DNA of 64,000 nt from Kiritimatiellia bacterium (GTDB taxonomy: Bacteria; Verrucomicrobiota; Kiritimatiellia; UBA8416; JADHWI01). Location of the stretch: assembly GCA_030744755.1 (NCBI GenBank), contig JASLPY010000017.1, forward strand, positions 1-64,000, in the 5' to 3' direction. The translations under genes were made by a program, and so were the position numbers. Under the pieces are notes generated by a model. It made no database searches. It was not told the origin of the DNA and saw nothing but the letters and a program-made list of their open reading frames with translations. Below are positions 51,719 through 59,848 of the stretch, one piece after another; within the stretch, counting starts at the first letter, position 1; each line of letters begins with the position of its first letter.

Positions 51719-53092
51719 CTAGTTCGCAGATCCTACATCCCAGTTTCCACTGCCTGAGTCGCTGCCACGGTAGTACCAGAATGTCTGCCCTGTGGCGAGC
51801 GTGTCGCTGGTGGCTGGAATGCTGCCATCCATCCAGTAACCGGCGTTGCCTCCATTCGCATTCCACCAGAGCCTTTTGAGGCTCGTGGCGGCCTTACCGC
51901 CAGGTACATCTATGTACAGTTTGTCTCCCAGGCCAGCCGTGCCGGCGCCGGCGGCGCTAAACCCACCGGCATTATTTGCGCCTCCAGTGCCCAGGTTACC
52001 CGAGGAGCCGGGCTTGTCCCAGGCAAGGAAGTTCATACCACCGCCTGTGCCCGTGCCATTAACAACCTTATCGGCGACAGTGAGCGAATCATAGTCCATG
52101 AAGGCCAGGTATGGTTCGGTTCCATTCTTTGTAACCCATATGCCGGTTCCTGGAGGGATGTGTGCGTTGGCTGCAGAAACAGAGGCGCCACTGTCATCCC
52201 AACCATCAAGGTCGTTGTTGGCAGTGTAGCTTTCAGTATTTCCATCTAGATACAGTGCAACATCATCCCCGGTCTCCACCCAGCCTCTGAGGTCAGCCCC
52301 CAGATCGGCTCCCAGCGTGTCCGCGGTGGGAGGGCTATAATCATGCGCAAACACGCCGATCTTGGTCTGCTGGCCAAGCGTTAGCTGAAGGGTCTTTACT
52401 ACCAGGTAATCCTTGTTCTGGAACTTGGTGTCTTCCTGGACAGCTACTGCGTCAAGTAGCGCTACTCCTTCAAGCGTGAAGCTTGTCAGGGCGGTCTGGG
52501 TGTGACCTGTTCGCAGATCCATCGCGCCTGAATTGAGCTTGGTCAGAACGGTTCCAAAGGTGTTGTCCTGCGAAAGGAAGAGGTTCCATTCATCATCTAC
52601 GTAATTGATTTGCACGGCGAAGGCCAGCCACTCGTCCGTCGTGACGCCTGTTGCAACGTTGCTCCAGGATCCGCCGTTTATTGCTTCAACGTCCCCATCG
52701 GTGCTGAGATAGAAAGCTGCGGCTACGTCCGTCGGTACGGCGGGCGGAACCGTATCATTGTAGGGCGTGGGCTTCGAATAGGCCAAGAACCAGCCGTTGG
52801 TTACATTCTCCGCGGCATCAATACTGAGAGTAAGATCGCAGAGGTTCGCTTCCAGTGACTTTGTCCCATCGGATGCGTCTTCGTTGATGTCTTCTCCTGC
52901 AAGTACGTTGGTCGACTGCACTGTCGCCGACCCTGAAGAATCGTTTGTGCCCCAGGGCCCTGTTAGATCGAGGGCTCCCAACGAGTAGCTTTCGAAGTCC
53001 TCGATGAATGGAACACTCGCGTCCGCAGCCCCTGAAATGGAGGCCCCAAGACAAATTGTCAGTGCCAATACTGTAGTAAGATACCTGATCAT
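51719..53092 (-). CDS. Secreted protein, unknown function
   Basis: A 457-residue exported protein with a signal peptide (about 1-22, GAADA). An acidic beta-rich N-terminal region starts FIEDFESYSLGAL, the usual opening of lectin/LamG-like domains in PVC proteins. A Gly/Asn-rich C-terminal half follows (GNLGTGGANNAGGFSAAGAGTAG), which ends in aromatic segments (FWYYRGSDSGSGNW). No anchor is visible, so it is probably released or surface-bound. AAGGGG precedes the ATG. The promoter at 53236-53264 drives it. It is the first of three secreted-protein genes downstream of the secretion operon and may be a substrate, which is inference. Confidence 0.85.
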   Translation of the reverse strand: MIRYLTTVLALTICLGASISGAADASVPFIEDFESYSLGALDLTGPWGTNDSSGSATVQSTNVLAGEDINEDASDGTKSLEANLCDLTLSIDAAENVTNGWFLAYSKPTPYNDTVPPAVPTDVAAAFYLSTDGDVEAINGGSWSNVATGVTTDEWLAFAVQINYVDDEWNLFLSQDNTFGTVLTKLNSGAMDLRTGHTQTALTSFTLEGVALLDAVAVQEDTKFQNKDYLVVKTLQLTLGQQTKIGVFAHDYSPPTADTLGADLGADLRGWVETGDDVALYLDGNTESYTANNDLDGWDDSGASVSAANAHIPPGTGIWVTKNGTEPYLAFMDYDSLTVADKVVNGTGTGGGMNFLAWDKPGSSGNLGTGGANNAGGFSAAGAGTAGLGDKLYIDVPGGKAATSLKRLWWNANGGNAGYWMDGSIPATSDTLATGQTFWYYRGSDSGSGNWDVGSAN

Positions 53093-53235
53093 GACCGTTT
53101 CCCCTTCGGTTTAGGGTTGAGAGTCAAATAAATAGAGTTTCAGACTCGCCAGCCTTTCCTCATCTTAGCGATCGAGTGCCACTGAAGCACTCTGTACCAA
53201 CCAGAAGTTGATTCTCACCAACCATCACGAGAGAT

Positions 53236-53264
53236 ACTATCGCATTAACGCGCATGTATGTCAA
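53236..53264 (-). promoter_or_regulatory. Strong promoter for the secreted-protein cluster
   Basis: On the minus strand TTGACA (53264-53259) and GATAGT (53241-53236) are 17 bp apart. The start of transcription should lie near 53229, giving a leader of about 135 nt. The consensus -35 makes this the best promoter in the window. Confidence 0.65.
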
Positions 53265-53370
53265 CGCAAAAAATAGGGAATTTACCGATAAGGGTCGCGG
53301 AAGGCACGATTTCCCTTGGAAACAGGGAGATTAATCGAACAAATCACGACAAAAGAGCCCCAAATAAAGG

Positions 53371-53925
53371 CTAAATCGCCGAGGGTCTGACCATGACCTT
53401 TGTAATCTGCATGGAGCCCTTTATCCGCTGTTCTTCCGATTGCATCTCAAGAACCAGGCTCGCCATCCGCAGCATGCCGGGAGCTTTGTGCAGCCTGTGA
53501 AGGAATGTCAGCAAGTTCTCCGGCTGGGCTTCGAAGCTACCGATCTCCACCGCGTACGTGTCGTAAAACTTCGACACAACCGGAGCACGTGGCTCCATGG
53601 AGTTGATCATTAAACCTGTCGCACTCGCCAACAGGTCTATCTGGGCCTTGATCTCGTCGGTTGCCGTGCCTCGCGACTTGGCTTCGTCAAGAAGCCCCTC
53701 TACCTTGGCATAAGCAGCGGACACTTCTTCGTCTTTGCAGAGCACGCTGAGGTTGTAATTAAGATCCTTCTCTTCCTGCTTAATTGACGAATTGCACCAC
53801 TTCATTGCATCGACAACAGGTTGCATTGTCAGTTTGTCGATTAAGAGCAAAAGTATGACGATGCCGGCCAGCCATAGCATGACCTTTTCCCGTTGCCCCA
53901 GTTTCTGCAGCTTGTCGGTTATCAT
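53371..53925 (-). CDS. GspM/PilO-like type II secretion protein
   Basis: A 184-residue bitopic protein: a short cytoplasmic part, a helix VMLWLAGIVILLLLIDKL (about 15-32), and a periplasmic coiled-coil plus ferredoxin-like domain. It fits GspM or PilO, the partner of the L/PilN protein that bridges cytoplasmic and pseudopilus parts of the machine. It overlaps the PilM/PilN-like gene by 4 bp (ATGA) and is the last gene of the secretion operon. Sequence identity is too low to choose between GspM and PilO. Confidence 0.75.
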   Translation of the reverse strand: MITDKLQKLGQREKVMLWLAGIVILLLLIDKLTMQPVVDAMKWCNSSIKQEEKDLNYNLSVLCKDEEVSAAYAKVEGLLDEAKSRGTATDEIKAQIDLLASATGLMINSMEPRAPVVSKFYDTYAVEIGSFEAQPENLLTFLHRLHKAPGMLRMASLVLEMQSEEQRIKGSMQITKVMVRPSAI

Positions 53926-55388
53926 GCTTCTTTCTCCACTTTCAGTGAACAGACTACCTCAAAACGAAAACGACCGCTTCGGTCTACCGTGGTGCCGCCC
54001 GAATCAACGCTCTCGAACATGTCGGACCGCCTCAGGTTATTGACAAGAGTCTGAATCTGGGCCCGGGTGCTGCCGGACCCGCCCAATGTAACGCGAGCCC
54101 TGACCAGGTCAAAGTCCATCTGATCGAAGTAAACGTCCTCGGGCTTGAGACGATGACATTCGGTGAAAATGTTGACGGCAGCGAATTTCTGTTCCTGCCT
54201 TTCACTTACCAGGTCGATAATCGTCTCTTTGCGTATGACTTCCCGGACGCCGTCTTCAGTATTCACAAACTGCTGACGGAGCTTACCCAGCCGGCTTTGT
54301 TTGAACTGGAGTTTCATAAGTCCGTACATGGACAGGCTAACGAGGACTGTCATCACCAGTATTCCCAGGAGAGTCAGCACACGCGATCTTGAGACAAGGC
54401 GTTTTCTAAGACCAACTGTCTCCGGCATGAGATCGAAATCCAGGTTATCGGGTGCCAGCGCGATTCCCACGAGCGGCGTCATAGAAACCGGGCTGTAGAG
54501 AGGATCCCGAACCGACGGAGTCTTTGGCAACCTGGTAACGAGCTGAAGGCTGTCAGCGGGTTCTGCCGTAGCGTCAAGGCGAGAACCGATATCCTTACTC
54601 AGCCCTTCAATCGCGGGCCCTGCTCCGGAAATGAGCATTCTTTCGAATTCGATCCCCGGGGATTCGCCCCTGCAGATCTCAAGTGAGCGCCGGATTTCCC
54701 CTGCAAATTTGTCTATCCACTCATTATACTCCTCAAGAAGCTGGTTGGCCCCAATGAGAATGCTTCGGGAAAAGATGACCCCGCCGTTTTGGACAACGAT
54801 AAGATCGGTGTAGAAGGAATCGACATCCAGAAGGACTGTTCCCCGTCCGTCACCCGGATCAAGCTTGGCGGCCGTACACCAGTTGAGAACACCTTCCGAG
54901 CTCAAGGAAATTCGCTCAACATCCAGGCCCGCCTCTTCAAGCACGTTAACCCTATGGCGTACCACATCGCGCTTGACGATGGCCAACATGACACATGTAT
55001 AGCCTTCTCGCCCTATCCCTATTACCCTGTAGTCAGAAAGGATCTCTTCACGGGAATACGGGGTCTGCTTACCAACCTGCAGTTCAACCATATCGGCGAC
55101 TTCGGCCGGATCAGTTGAGGGAAGCTTCAGAATACGAACGGTTACTGTCTGTCGCGGCAGACACACGATAACGGGGATCTTTGGAAACTTCAGGTCGCGG
55201 ACCACGGAGGATATCGCATCGGCGAGCGACGGATCATCATCGGCAATTCGTTCCAGATGGAGCTTTGAGACCGAAACTCCCTTCCTGGCGGGTTCAGCCT
55301 GGATTATCTTGAGCCAGTCCTTGCCAATCTCAACGGCAACTACGTTCTTGCGAGGACCTGATTTCTTAGCCTTGTTTTTAGTACTCAT
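53922..55388 (-). CDS. GspL-type protein (PilM-like actin fold fused to PilN-like part)
   Basis: A 488-residue protein. The ATG at 55388 overlaps gspK and begins MSTKNKAKKSGPRKNVVAVEIG. Residues about 17-325 are the PilM/ParM-like actin fold (VAVEIGKDWLKIIQAE, GTVLLDVDSFYTDLIVV, LISGAGPAIEGL). A membrane helix follows at about 360-380 (VLTLLGILVMTVLVSLSMYGLMKL), then a PilN-like periplasmic domain. This is the GspL arrangement in one polypeptide. It links the ATPase GspE to the inner-membrane platform. Confidence 0.85.
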   Translation of the reverse strand: MSTKNKAKKSGPRKNVVAVEIGKDWLKIIQAEPARKGVSVSKLHLERIADDDPSLADAISSVVRDLKFPKIPVIVCLPRQTVTVRILKLPSTDPAEVADMVELQVGKQTPYSREEILSDYRVIGIGREGYTCVMLAIVKRDVVRHRVNVLEEAGLDVERISLSSEGVLNWCTAAKLDPGDGRGTVLLDVDSFYTDLIVVQNGGVIFSRSILIGANQLLEEYNEWIDKFAGEIRRSLEICRGESPGIEFERMLISGAGPAIEGLSKDIGSRLDATAEPADSLQLVTRLPKTPSVRDPLYSPVSMTPLVGIALAPDNLDFDLMPETVGLRKRLVSRSRVLTLLGILVMTVLVSLSMYGLMKLQFKQSRLGKLRQQFVNTEDGVREVIRKETIIDLVSERQEQKFAAVNIFTECHRLKPEDVYFDQMDFDLVRARVTLGGSGSTRAQIQTLVNNLRRSDMFESVDSGGTTVDRSGRFRFEVVCSLKVEKEA

Positions 55389-56451
55389 GCCAGTACACCT
55401 TCTCCCCGCGTTCTTTATCGAAGACGAACTCAATTCGACCGTCTGCAGCGCGGCGATCTCCCGCCCAAGCCTCTACAACACCCCTGAAGAATGTCGACTT
55501 GAACTGAACCGACCACGCCATCTTCGCTAACAGTTCACGTTCGTCGTTGTTGAGTTCGTTGAACTCGTCCAGCGTTCCCACCAAGTCAGATTCGCCCGAG
55601 GGCTCAAACACGTTGCCGGACTCTCGAAAGGCTTCTATCTTGTTCAGAAGCGACGATGCCGTATCCGACTCGTCCGTCCACCGCATCGCGATGCATCTGA
55701 GAACAACACGATCCGCGGTGTTGATATTAACCTTCCCCGACCCGTAAACCGTCAGGCTCGGCCTGATCCTATCGAAGACGGATTCGCTAATGCCCTTAAC
55801 GAGCAGCAATTCCTCAAGCAAACGGAAATCTCCGTTGCGGCAACTGTAAGGTTCGCCGAGGGAGGCATAGTAGCTACTCTCCGAGCCACCTGTCAACACA
55901 TCATCCTCGCCATCACGGTCGTCGCTATCCCGCCAGTCAATGATCGCTGCGGCAACAGCCCCGGCGTCTTCTTCACGGACATCACCGGCCACTCTCAACA
56001 TTGCCTCGATAAGCGACTGGCTTGCCCTGTTAATGCTTATTCGTCCACTTTCATCAACCAGTCCGAAGTTCGTGGTCACAACACCCGCACTATCGGTCAT
56101 GGTGTTAAGCACGCTGAAAGACGCGCGCCCGAACTCGCTGTGCTCGAATTCGTCACCTCCGTCGTACCAGGTCTCCACGATGCCGTCCCAGTCGTTCGTG
56201 TCGGCCATCACTTCGGCAATTGCTCTCTCCACGCCGGCCCTGGCCGCATAATAAGCCGCTGAATCGGACGACAAGGCGCCTACCAGGGAAAGGTTGGCAG
56301 ACACCAGCGTGCCAATTGCTACCGCCAGGGTCGCAAGAAAGAACAGAGACCACAGGACAAGAATCAGAACGCTGCCCGCAGATACCGCCGAACCGGTTGC
56401 GGAGCTTCCGGCTTCGAAACAGCTCGAGCGCGCCACGGGGCACCTATTCAT
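55378..56451 (-). CDS. gspK: General secretion pathway protein K (minor pseudopilin)
   Basis: A 357-residue minor pseudopilin that tips the pseudopilus. The start at 56451 is chosen for the ATGAATAG overlap with gspJ. Its N-terminal helix is SVLILVLWSLFFLATLAVAIG (about 27-47), without the usual Gly-Phe cleavage motif; Ala-Gly-Ser precedes it. The typical GspK helical domain follows (YYAARAGVERAIAEV, LVDESGRISINRA, IIDWRDSDDR, KVNINTADRVVLRCI). Several overlaps with neighbours show translational coupling. Confidence 0.88.
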   Translation of the reverse strand: MNRCPVARSSCFEAGSSATGSAVSAGSVLILVLWSLFFLATLAVAIGTLVSANLSLVGALSSDSAAYYAARAGVERAIAEVMADTNDWDGIVETWYDGGDEFEHSEFGRASFSVLNTMTDSAGVVTTNFGLVDESGRISINRASQSLIEAMLRVAGDVREEDAGAVAAAIIDWRDSDDRDGEDDVLTGGSESSYYASLGEPYSCRNGDFRLLEELLLVKGISESVFDRIRPSLTVYGSGKVNINTADRVVLRCIAMRWTDESDTASSLLNKIEAFRESGNVFEPSGESDLVGTLDEFNELNNDERELLAKMAWSVQFKSTFFRGVVEAWAGDRRAADGRIEFVFDKERGEKVYWHEY

Positions 56452-57274
56452 CTTCCTCGTCGGCTTCTTCATATGTCTTTGTCCATGAAGGAAGAACAAC
56501 TGTCGCCTTCACTGCGGCCATGTCTTCGGAATCCGGTTCCAGACTGATCTCAACCACCGCGGGGTGGTTGGTTGGTTCTTCCCAAATCCCGGCCCATTCG
56601 CCGTCAACCCCCTCATCTCCGCGGAAGCGAAACTCCAACCGCTCCATGTTCCGGATGACCTCCTCGCCTCCCGCGGTCCCCACCGGTGCTTTGCCCGGAA
56701 AGGTCCAAGCCTGCCGTATCAGTGCCCGACGAGAGTGGTCAAATGTGTACCTGACGGACCCGATCTCCATGCGCTCCTCGTCACTGCCGGTTGAAACCGG
56801 AGAAAGCGAAGGAATGGTCACCGATTCCGAATTCCCTGCAAAAGGGATGTCGTGGAAAGGTATGGAGTTCATCAGGTCCTTCTGCACCACACGGAGTCCA
56901 AGGTACGTATCGGATTCCCCTACATCAAAACAGTAGGCGGCCTCCCACGCGCGAATCCCTCCGGCCAGCGACGCCCCAATCACCGTTACCACCAGGCTCA
57001 GGATGAGAAGAACGACCAGCAGTTCGATGAGCGTGAAAGCGGTAGCCGGACACGGGGTGGCCCGCCCACAAGACCCCGCCCATGGGCCGCGCCCAAGCGT
57101 AAGCGGGGAGAACGCACTCTGTCCCCCCCTCCGTCTCAGGCGTGACGTACCGGACAACATGACAAAGCACCCAAATCCCACTTGGGCGTTGGGCGTTGCA
57201 TTCTGGGCGTTGGGCCTTGGTCTCCCGGATATCGCCACACCAAGCCAGGGAGGAAACTTGAGTCCGGTCCTCAT
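56444..57274 (-). CDS. gspJ: Minor pseudopilin GspJ-like, unusual long leader
   Basis: From ATG 57274 (strong GAGAGGGGAA upstream, 4-bp overlap with gspI) the product has 276 residues. A start at 57160 would give 238. The prepilin core FTLIELLVVLLILSLVVTVIGASLAGG begins about 80 residues in and is preceded by Ala instead of Gly at the cleavage position. The extra leader includes the NAQNATPNAQ segment, which is coded by an intergenic-type tandem repeat (57182-57220), so the leader may be insertion-derived. The body has the GspJ pattern (LRVVQKDLMNSIPF, VRYTFDHSRRALIRQ, MERLEFRF). Confidence 0.82.
   Translation of the reverse strand: MRTGLKFPPWLGVAISGRPRPNAQNATPNAQVGFGCFVMLSGTSRLRRRGGQSAFSPLTLGRGPWAGSCGRATPCPATAFTLIELLVVLLILSLVVTVIGASLAGGIRAWEAAYCFDVGESDTYLGLRVVQKDLMNSIPFHDIPFAGNSESVTIPSLSPVSTGSDEERMEIGSVRYTFDHSRRALIRQAWTFPGKAPVGTAGGEEVIRNMERLEFRFRGDEGVDGEWAGIWEEPTNHPAVVEISLEPDSEDMAAVKATVVLPSWTKTYEEADEEDE
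57182..57220. repeat. GGGCGTTGG tandem repeat inside the gspJ leader
   Basis: TTGGGCGTTGGGCGTTG and TGGGCGTTGGGCCTTGG on the plus strand, the complement of the CCAACGCCC repeats at 8313-8353 and 22161-22192. Unlike those, it sits within a possible coding leader. Confidence 0.65.
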
Positions 57275-57744
57275 TTCCCCTCTCCCCCCCCCACCCTGAA
57301 TGCTGTCGATATTGACCTTTGCCGGGCCGATTCATCCCGCCATACGGTTACTTCAACGATGTATGTCGCACCGTCATCATCGTTGCCCGACGTGGGGAAA
57401 GGCGCAGAAGAGACCATGACCGACCAGTTGAATTCGTCGTAGTCACCGTCAAACGAGCCTAGCGAAGATCTGGGAATATTGCCTGGGCTGGTCAACAGGT
57501 CGAGATCCACGAGTGCAAGGCGCTCTCTTGCCAGGGCATCAGATATCAGGGCATCCCTCGATTCGGCGAGTGCGAGCAGGGAAGTCTGGAAAGCCTCGAG
57601 TACGACGACAATGCCGGTGGACAGGATAACCAGCGAAACAAGAAGCTCGATAAGTGTGAAGCCCCTCTCACTACATCCCCGCCGAACCCGTCGCCCTCCA
57701 CTGGTGCATAGGCTCGTGTTTGACGGCGTTCGTAGTAGGGTCAT
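57271..57744 (-). CDS. gspI: Minor pseudopilin GspI-like
   Basis: A 157-residue pseudopilin. After a 28-residue basic leader (RRVRRGCSERG) the prepilin motif G|FTLIELLVSLVILSTGIVVVLEAFQTSL is perfect, with Glu at mature position 5. The rest has the GspI/V pattern (ALISDALARERLALVDLDLL). It lies 40 bp after gspG. No gspH lies between. Confidence 0.88.
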   Translation of the reverse strand: MTLLRTPSNTSLCTSGGRRVRRGCSERGFTLIELLVSLVILSTGIVVVLEAFQTSLLALAESRDALISDALARERLALVDLDLLTSPGNIPRSSLGSFDGDYDEFNWSVMVSSAPFPTSGNDDDGATYIVEVTVWRDESARQRSISTAFRVGGGEGK

Positions 57745-57784
57745 ACGTTCGATACCGGTCGGTCTGCCGCTGTTACCGGAAGCA

Positions 57785-58186
57785 TCATTCCCAGTTTGTC
57801 ACGTCGTCATCGCTCCGTGCTTCATCCGGACCGTGCGACCATATGTCGAAGCTGCTCGGGTTGTGACTGCCGGGGTAGCGGTACTCGTAGTCTCTCTTCC
57901 ATGGGTCCAGGGCCTTACGCTCAAGATAAGGGCCGTGCCAGTTTCGGGCCGAGGATGGTGCAGTCAGCAGCGCATTAAGCCCCTCGTCCGATGTCGGGTA
58001 CTTGTCGTTGTGAAGCTTGTAGAGTTTCAGTGCAACAGTGATGTTGGCGATATCTCCCAGCGAGATGTTGGACTTGGCCTCTTCTGACATAGGCAACACA
58101 CGTGGCAGAACCATACCTGCCAGGGCAGCAATAATGATAACGACTACCATCAACTCTATGAGTGTAAATCCACGTGAAGATCTCAT
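57785..58186 (-). CDS. gspG: Major pseudopilin GspG
   Basis: A 133-residue major pseudopilin. The ATG at 58186 (GGTGCGGAGA upstream) gives leader MRSSRG then FTLIELMVVVIIIAALAGMVLPRV. The C-terminal part has the GspG signature: LYKLHNDKYPTSDEGLNALL, GPYLERKALDPWKRDYEYRYPG and SFDIWSHGPD, including the calcium-binding region. Length is typical. Confidence 0.95.
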   Translation of the reverse strand: MRSSRGFTLIELMVVVIIIAALAGMVLPRVLPMSEEAKSNISLGDIANITVALKLYKLHNDKYPTSDEGLNALLTAPSSARNWHGPYLERKALDPWKRDYEYRYPGSHNPSSFDIWSHGPDEARSDDDVTNWE

Positions 58187-58327
58187 TCTCCGCACCTCCT
58201 CAGGTATCATTCAATACTTCAAACCTATCAGCGTCATATTACGACTGAGTAACCGTCATGTAAATGCGCATTTTCTTGCCATGGCAAAGGCGCGCATGCT
58301 GCTGGGGTTCACAATCGATTCACATAG

Positions 58328-58387
58328 TCCACCTCGTAGCGGTGGACCTACTTGCTTTCCCGGTACGTCCACCGCCACGAGGTGAAC
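58328..58387. repeat. Hairpin repeat, TCCACC-loop-GGTGGA, with inverted partner
   Basis: 58328-58347 is identical over 20 bases to 20712-20731. 58367-58387 (GTCCACCGCCACGAGGTGAA) is an imperfect inverted partner. They fill the gap between gspG and gspF. Confidence 0.65.
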
Positions 58388-58414
58388 GCGATAATGGGCC
58401 GCTCCCCTGTCAAC

Positions 58415-59626
58415 TCACCGAATCGCGCCGCCGAGCTGGAATATGGGCAGCAGCATGGCGGCGACGATGAATCCCACTATCGCACCGACCAACAGTATGA
58501 GCAGGGGTTCGAGAAGGCTTGTAGTCATCCTGCTCTGCTGCTCTACCTGTTTCTCGTAGAAGACCGCCACCTCGGTAAGGGCCTCAGGCAACCTGCCCCC
58601 TTCTTCGCCAACGGCAACAAGATTGGCCACAAACGGAGGAAAGTACTTGGTCCGGTGAAGGCCCTCCGAAAGCGGCATCCCCTGTCTCACTGTGCTATCG
58701 CGGGCTTCGCCTACTTCCTCCTGCAGAACGGAGTTTCGCAGCGTATCGGAACTCAGGGCCAGGGCACGGTCTATGGGCGAGCCGGTTTCCAGCAGCAGGC
58801 TCAGTGTCCTGGCAAAGCGAGCAATGTCGGATTCTTTAAGAAAGCGGCTGACCAGGGGAAGATGGAGCTTAATGCGATCGAAGAACAGCTTCCCGTGCTC
58901 CAAGGCTGCAAGTCTCTTGAGAACGGCCGCAACGAGGAATCCCACCAGCAGTATCCAGTACCATTTCTTCGAGAAAAAATCGCTGATACCGATCAGTATC
59001 TGGGTCGGTAGCGGCAGATCGTCGTAGCTTGAGAACAGGACGACCACGCGCGGAAGGAAGAAAGCAAACAACGCAAAAACAGTTGCCAGGCCCACTGAGA
59101 GGATAAGTATGGGATATGCCATGGCGGCCTGGACCTTGCGCCTGGTTTCTTCTTCCCGTTCTCTGGCTTCCGTGATTCTCGTGAGGATAACGTCAAGAAC
59201 TCCCGCCGATTCACCTGACCGCACCATGTTCACGTAGAGTTCGTTGAAATGTTTCGGGTGTTTAGAAAGTGCATCGGAGAGCATTTCACCGTCGCGGATA
59301 GTTATCTGCAGGTTCTGAACGACCTTCTGAAGCGAAGCGTTCTCTGTCTGATTGGCAATGGTTGTGAGTGCTCTCAGTATCGGGACGCCCGAACGGGTGA
59401 GGCTGGCAAGCTGGCTGGTAAAAACGGTGATGTCCCTGTTTGATATCCTCCGGCCAAAGATACGTCTCGCAACGGAAGTTTCCACTACGTCTTTTTCCCG
59501 GACCCAGACGGGGTGATACCCCATCGCATCTATGCGGGAAACTGCCACGCTTCTGGAATCCGCCTGCAGTTCCCCTTCAATAGTCTCCCGTGGTCCATTC
59601 TTAGCCTTGTAGAGGTACGTTGGCAT
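58415..59626 (-). CDS. gspF: Type II secretion inner-membrane protein GspF
   Basis: A 403-residue platform protein. The start at 59626 gives MPTYLYKAKNGPRETIEGEL, the normal N-terminus. Two GspF domains (about 70-195 and 270-395) each carry the F-Q-L-A-xx-xx-G-PI pattern: FTSQLASLTRSGVPILRAL and FARTLSLLLETGSPIDRAL. Three membrane segments are seen, around 170-190, 220-240 and 375-395. It sits between gspE and gspG, as in the canonical operon. Confidence 0.94.
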   Translation of the reverse strand: MPTYLYKAKNGPRETIEGELQADSRSVAVSRIDAMGYHPVWVREKDVVETSVARRIFGRRISNRDITVFTSQLASLTRSGVPILRALTTIANQTENASLQKVVQNLQITIRDGEMLSDALSKHPKHFNELYVNMVRSGESAGVLDVILTRITEAREREEETRRKVQAAMAYPILILSVGLATVFALFAFFLPRVVVLFSSYDDLPLPTQILIGISDFFSKKWYWILLVGFLVAAVLKRLAALEHGKLFFDRIKLHLPLVSRFLKESDIARFARTLSLLLETGSPIDRALALSSDTLRNSVLQEEVGEARDSTVRQGMPLSEGLHRTKYFPPFVANLVAVGEEGGRLPEALTEVAVFYEKQVEQQSRMTTSLLEPLLILLVGAIVGFIVAAMLLPIFQLGGAIR

Positions 59627-59793
59627 AATCACTTAAAAGCAGAAAAAGGGGGAAACATCAAGCTCAGCGTTTCGGGTGCGCGGTCCGCGTTCCCTCCAGC
59701 CCTTCTCTGGGCATTCCCCTTGTCTCTGGAGGGTCACGGGCCTCCGTGACCGGGAATTCATGCGGTCTGAGTACGGAACTGTCGCACGGACGC

Positions 59794-59813
59794 CGAGGCC
59801 GGCGTCCCTCCCG
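59794..59813. repeat. Interspersed GAGGCCGGCGTCCCTCC repeat, copy 2
   Basis: Identical to 48367-48386 over 20 bases, in the 220-bp gspE-gspF gap. The gap also holds a palindrome GTCACGG-GCCT-CCGTGAC (59734-59751). Confidence 0.6.
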
Positions 59814-59848
59814 CTGATCGGCAACCGCCCTCGAAGGAATCGAGTCCT

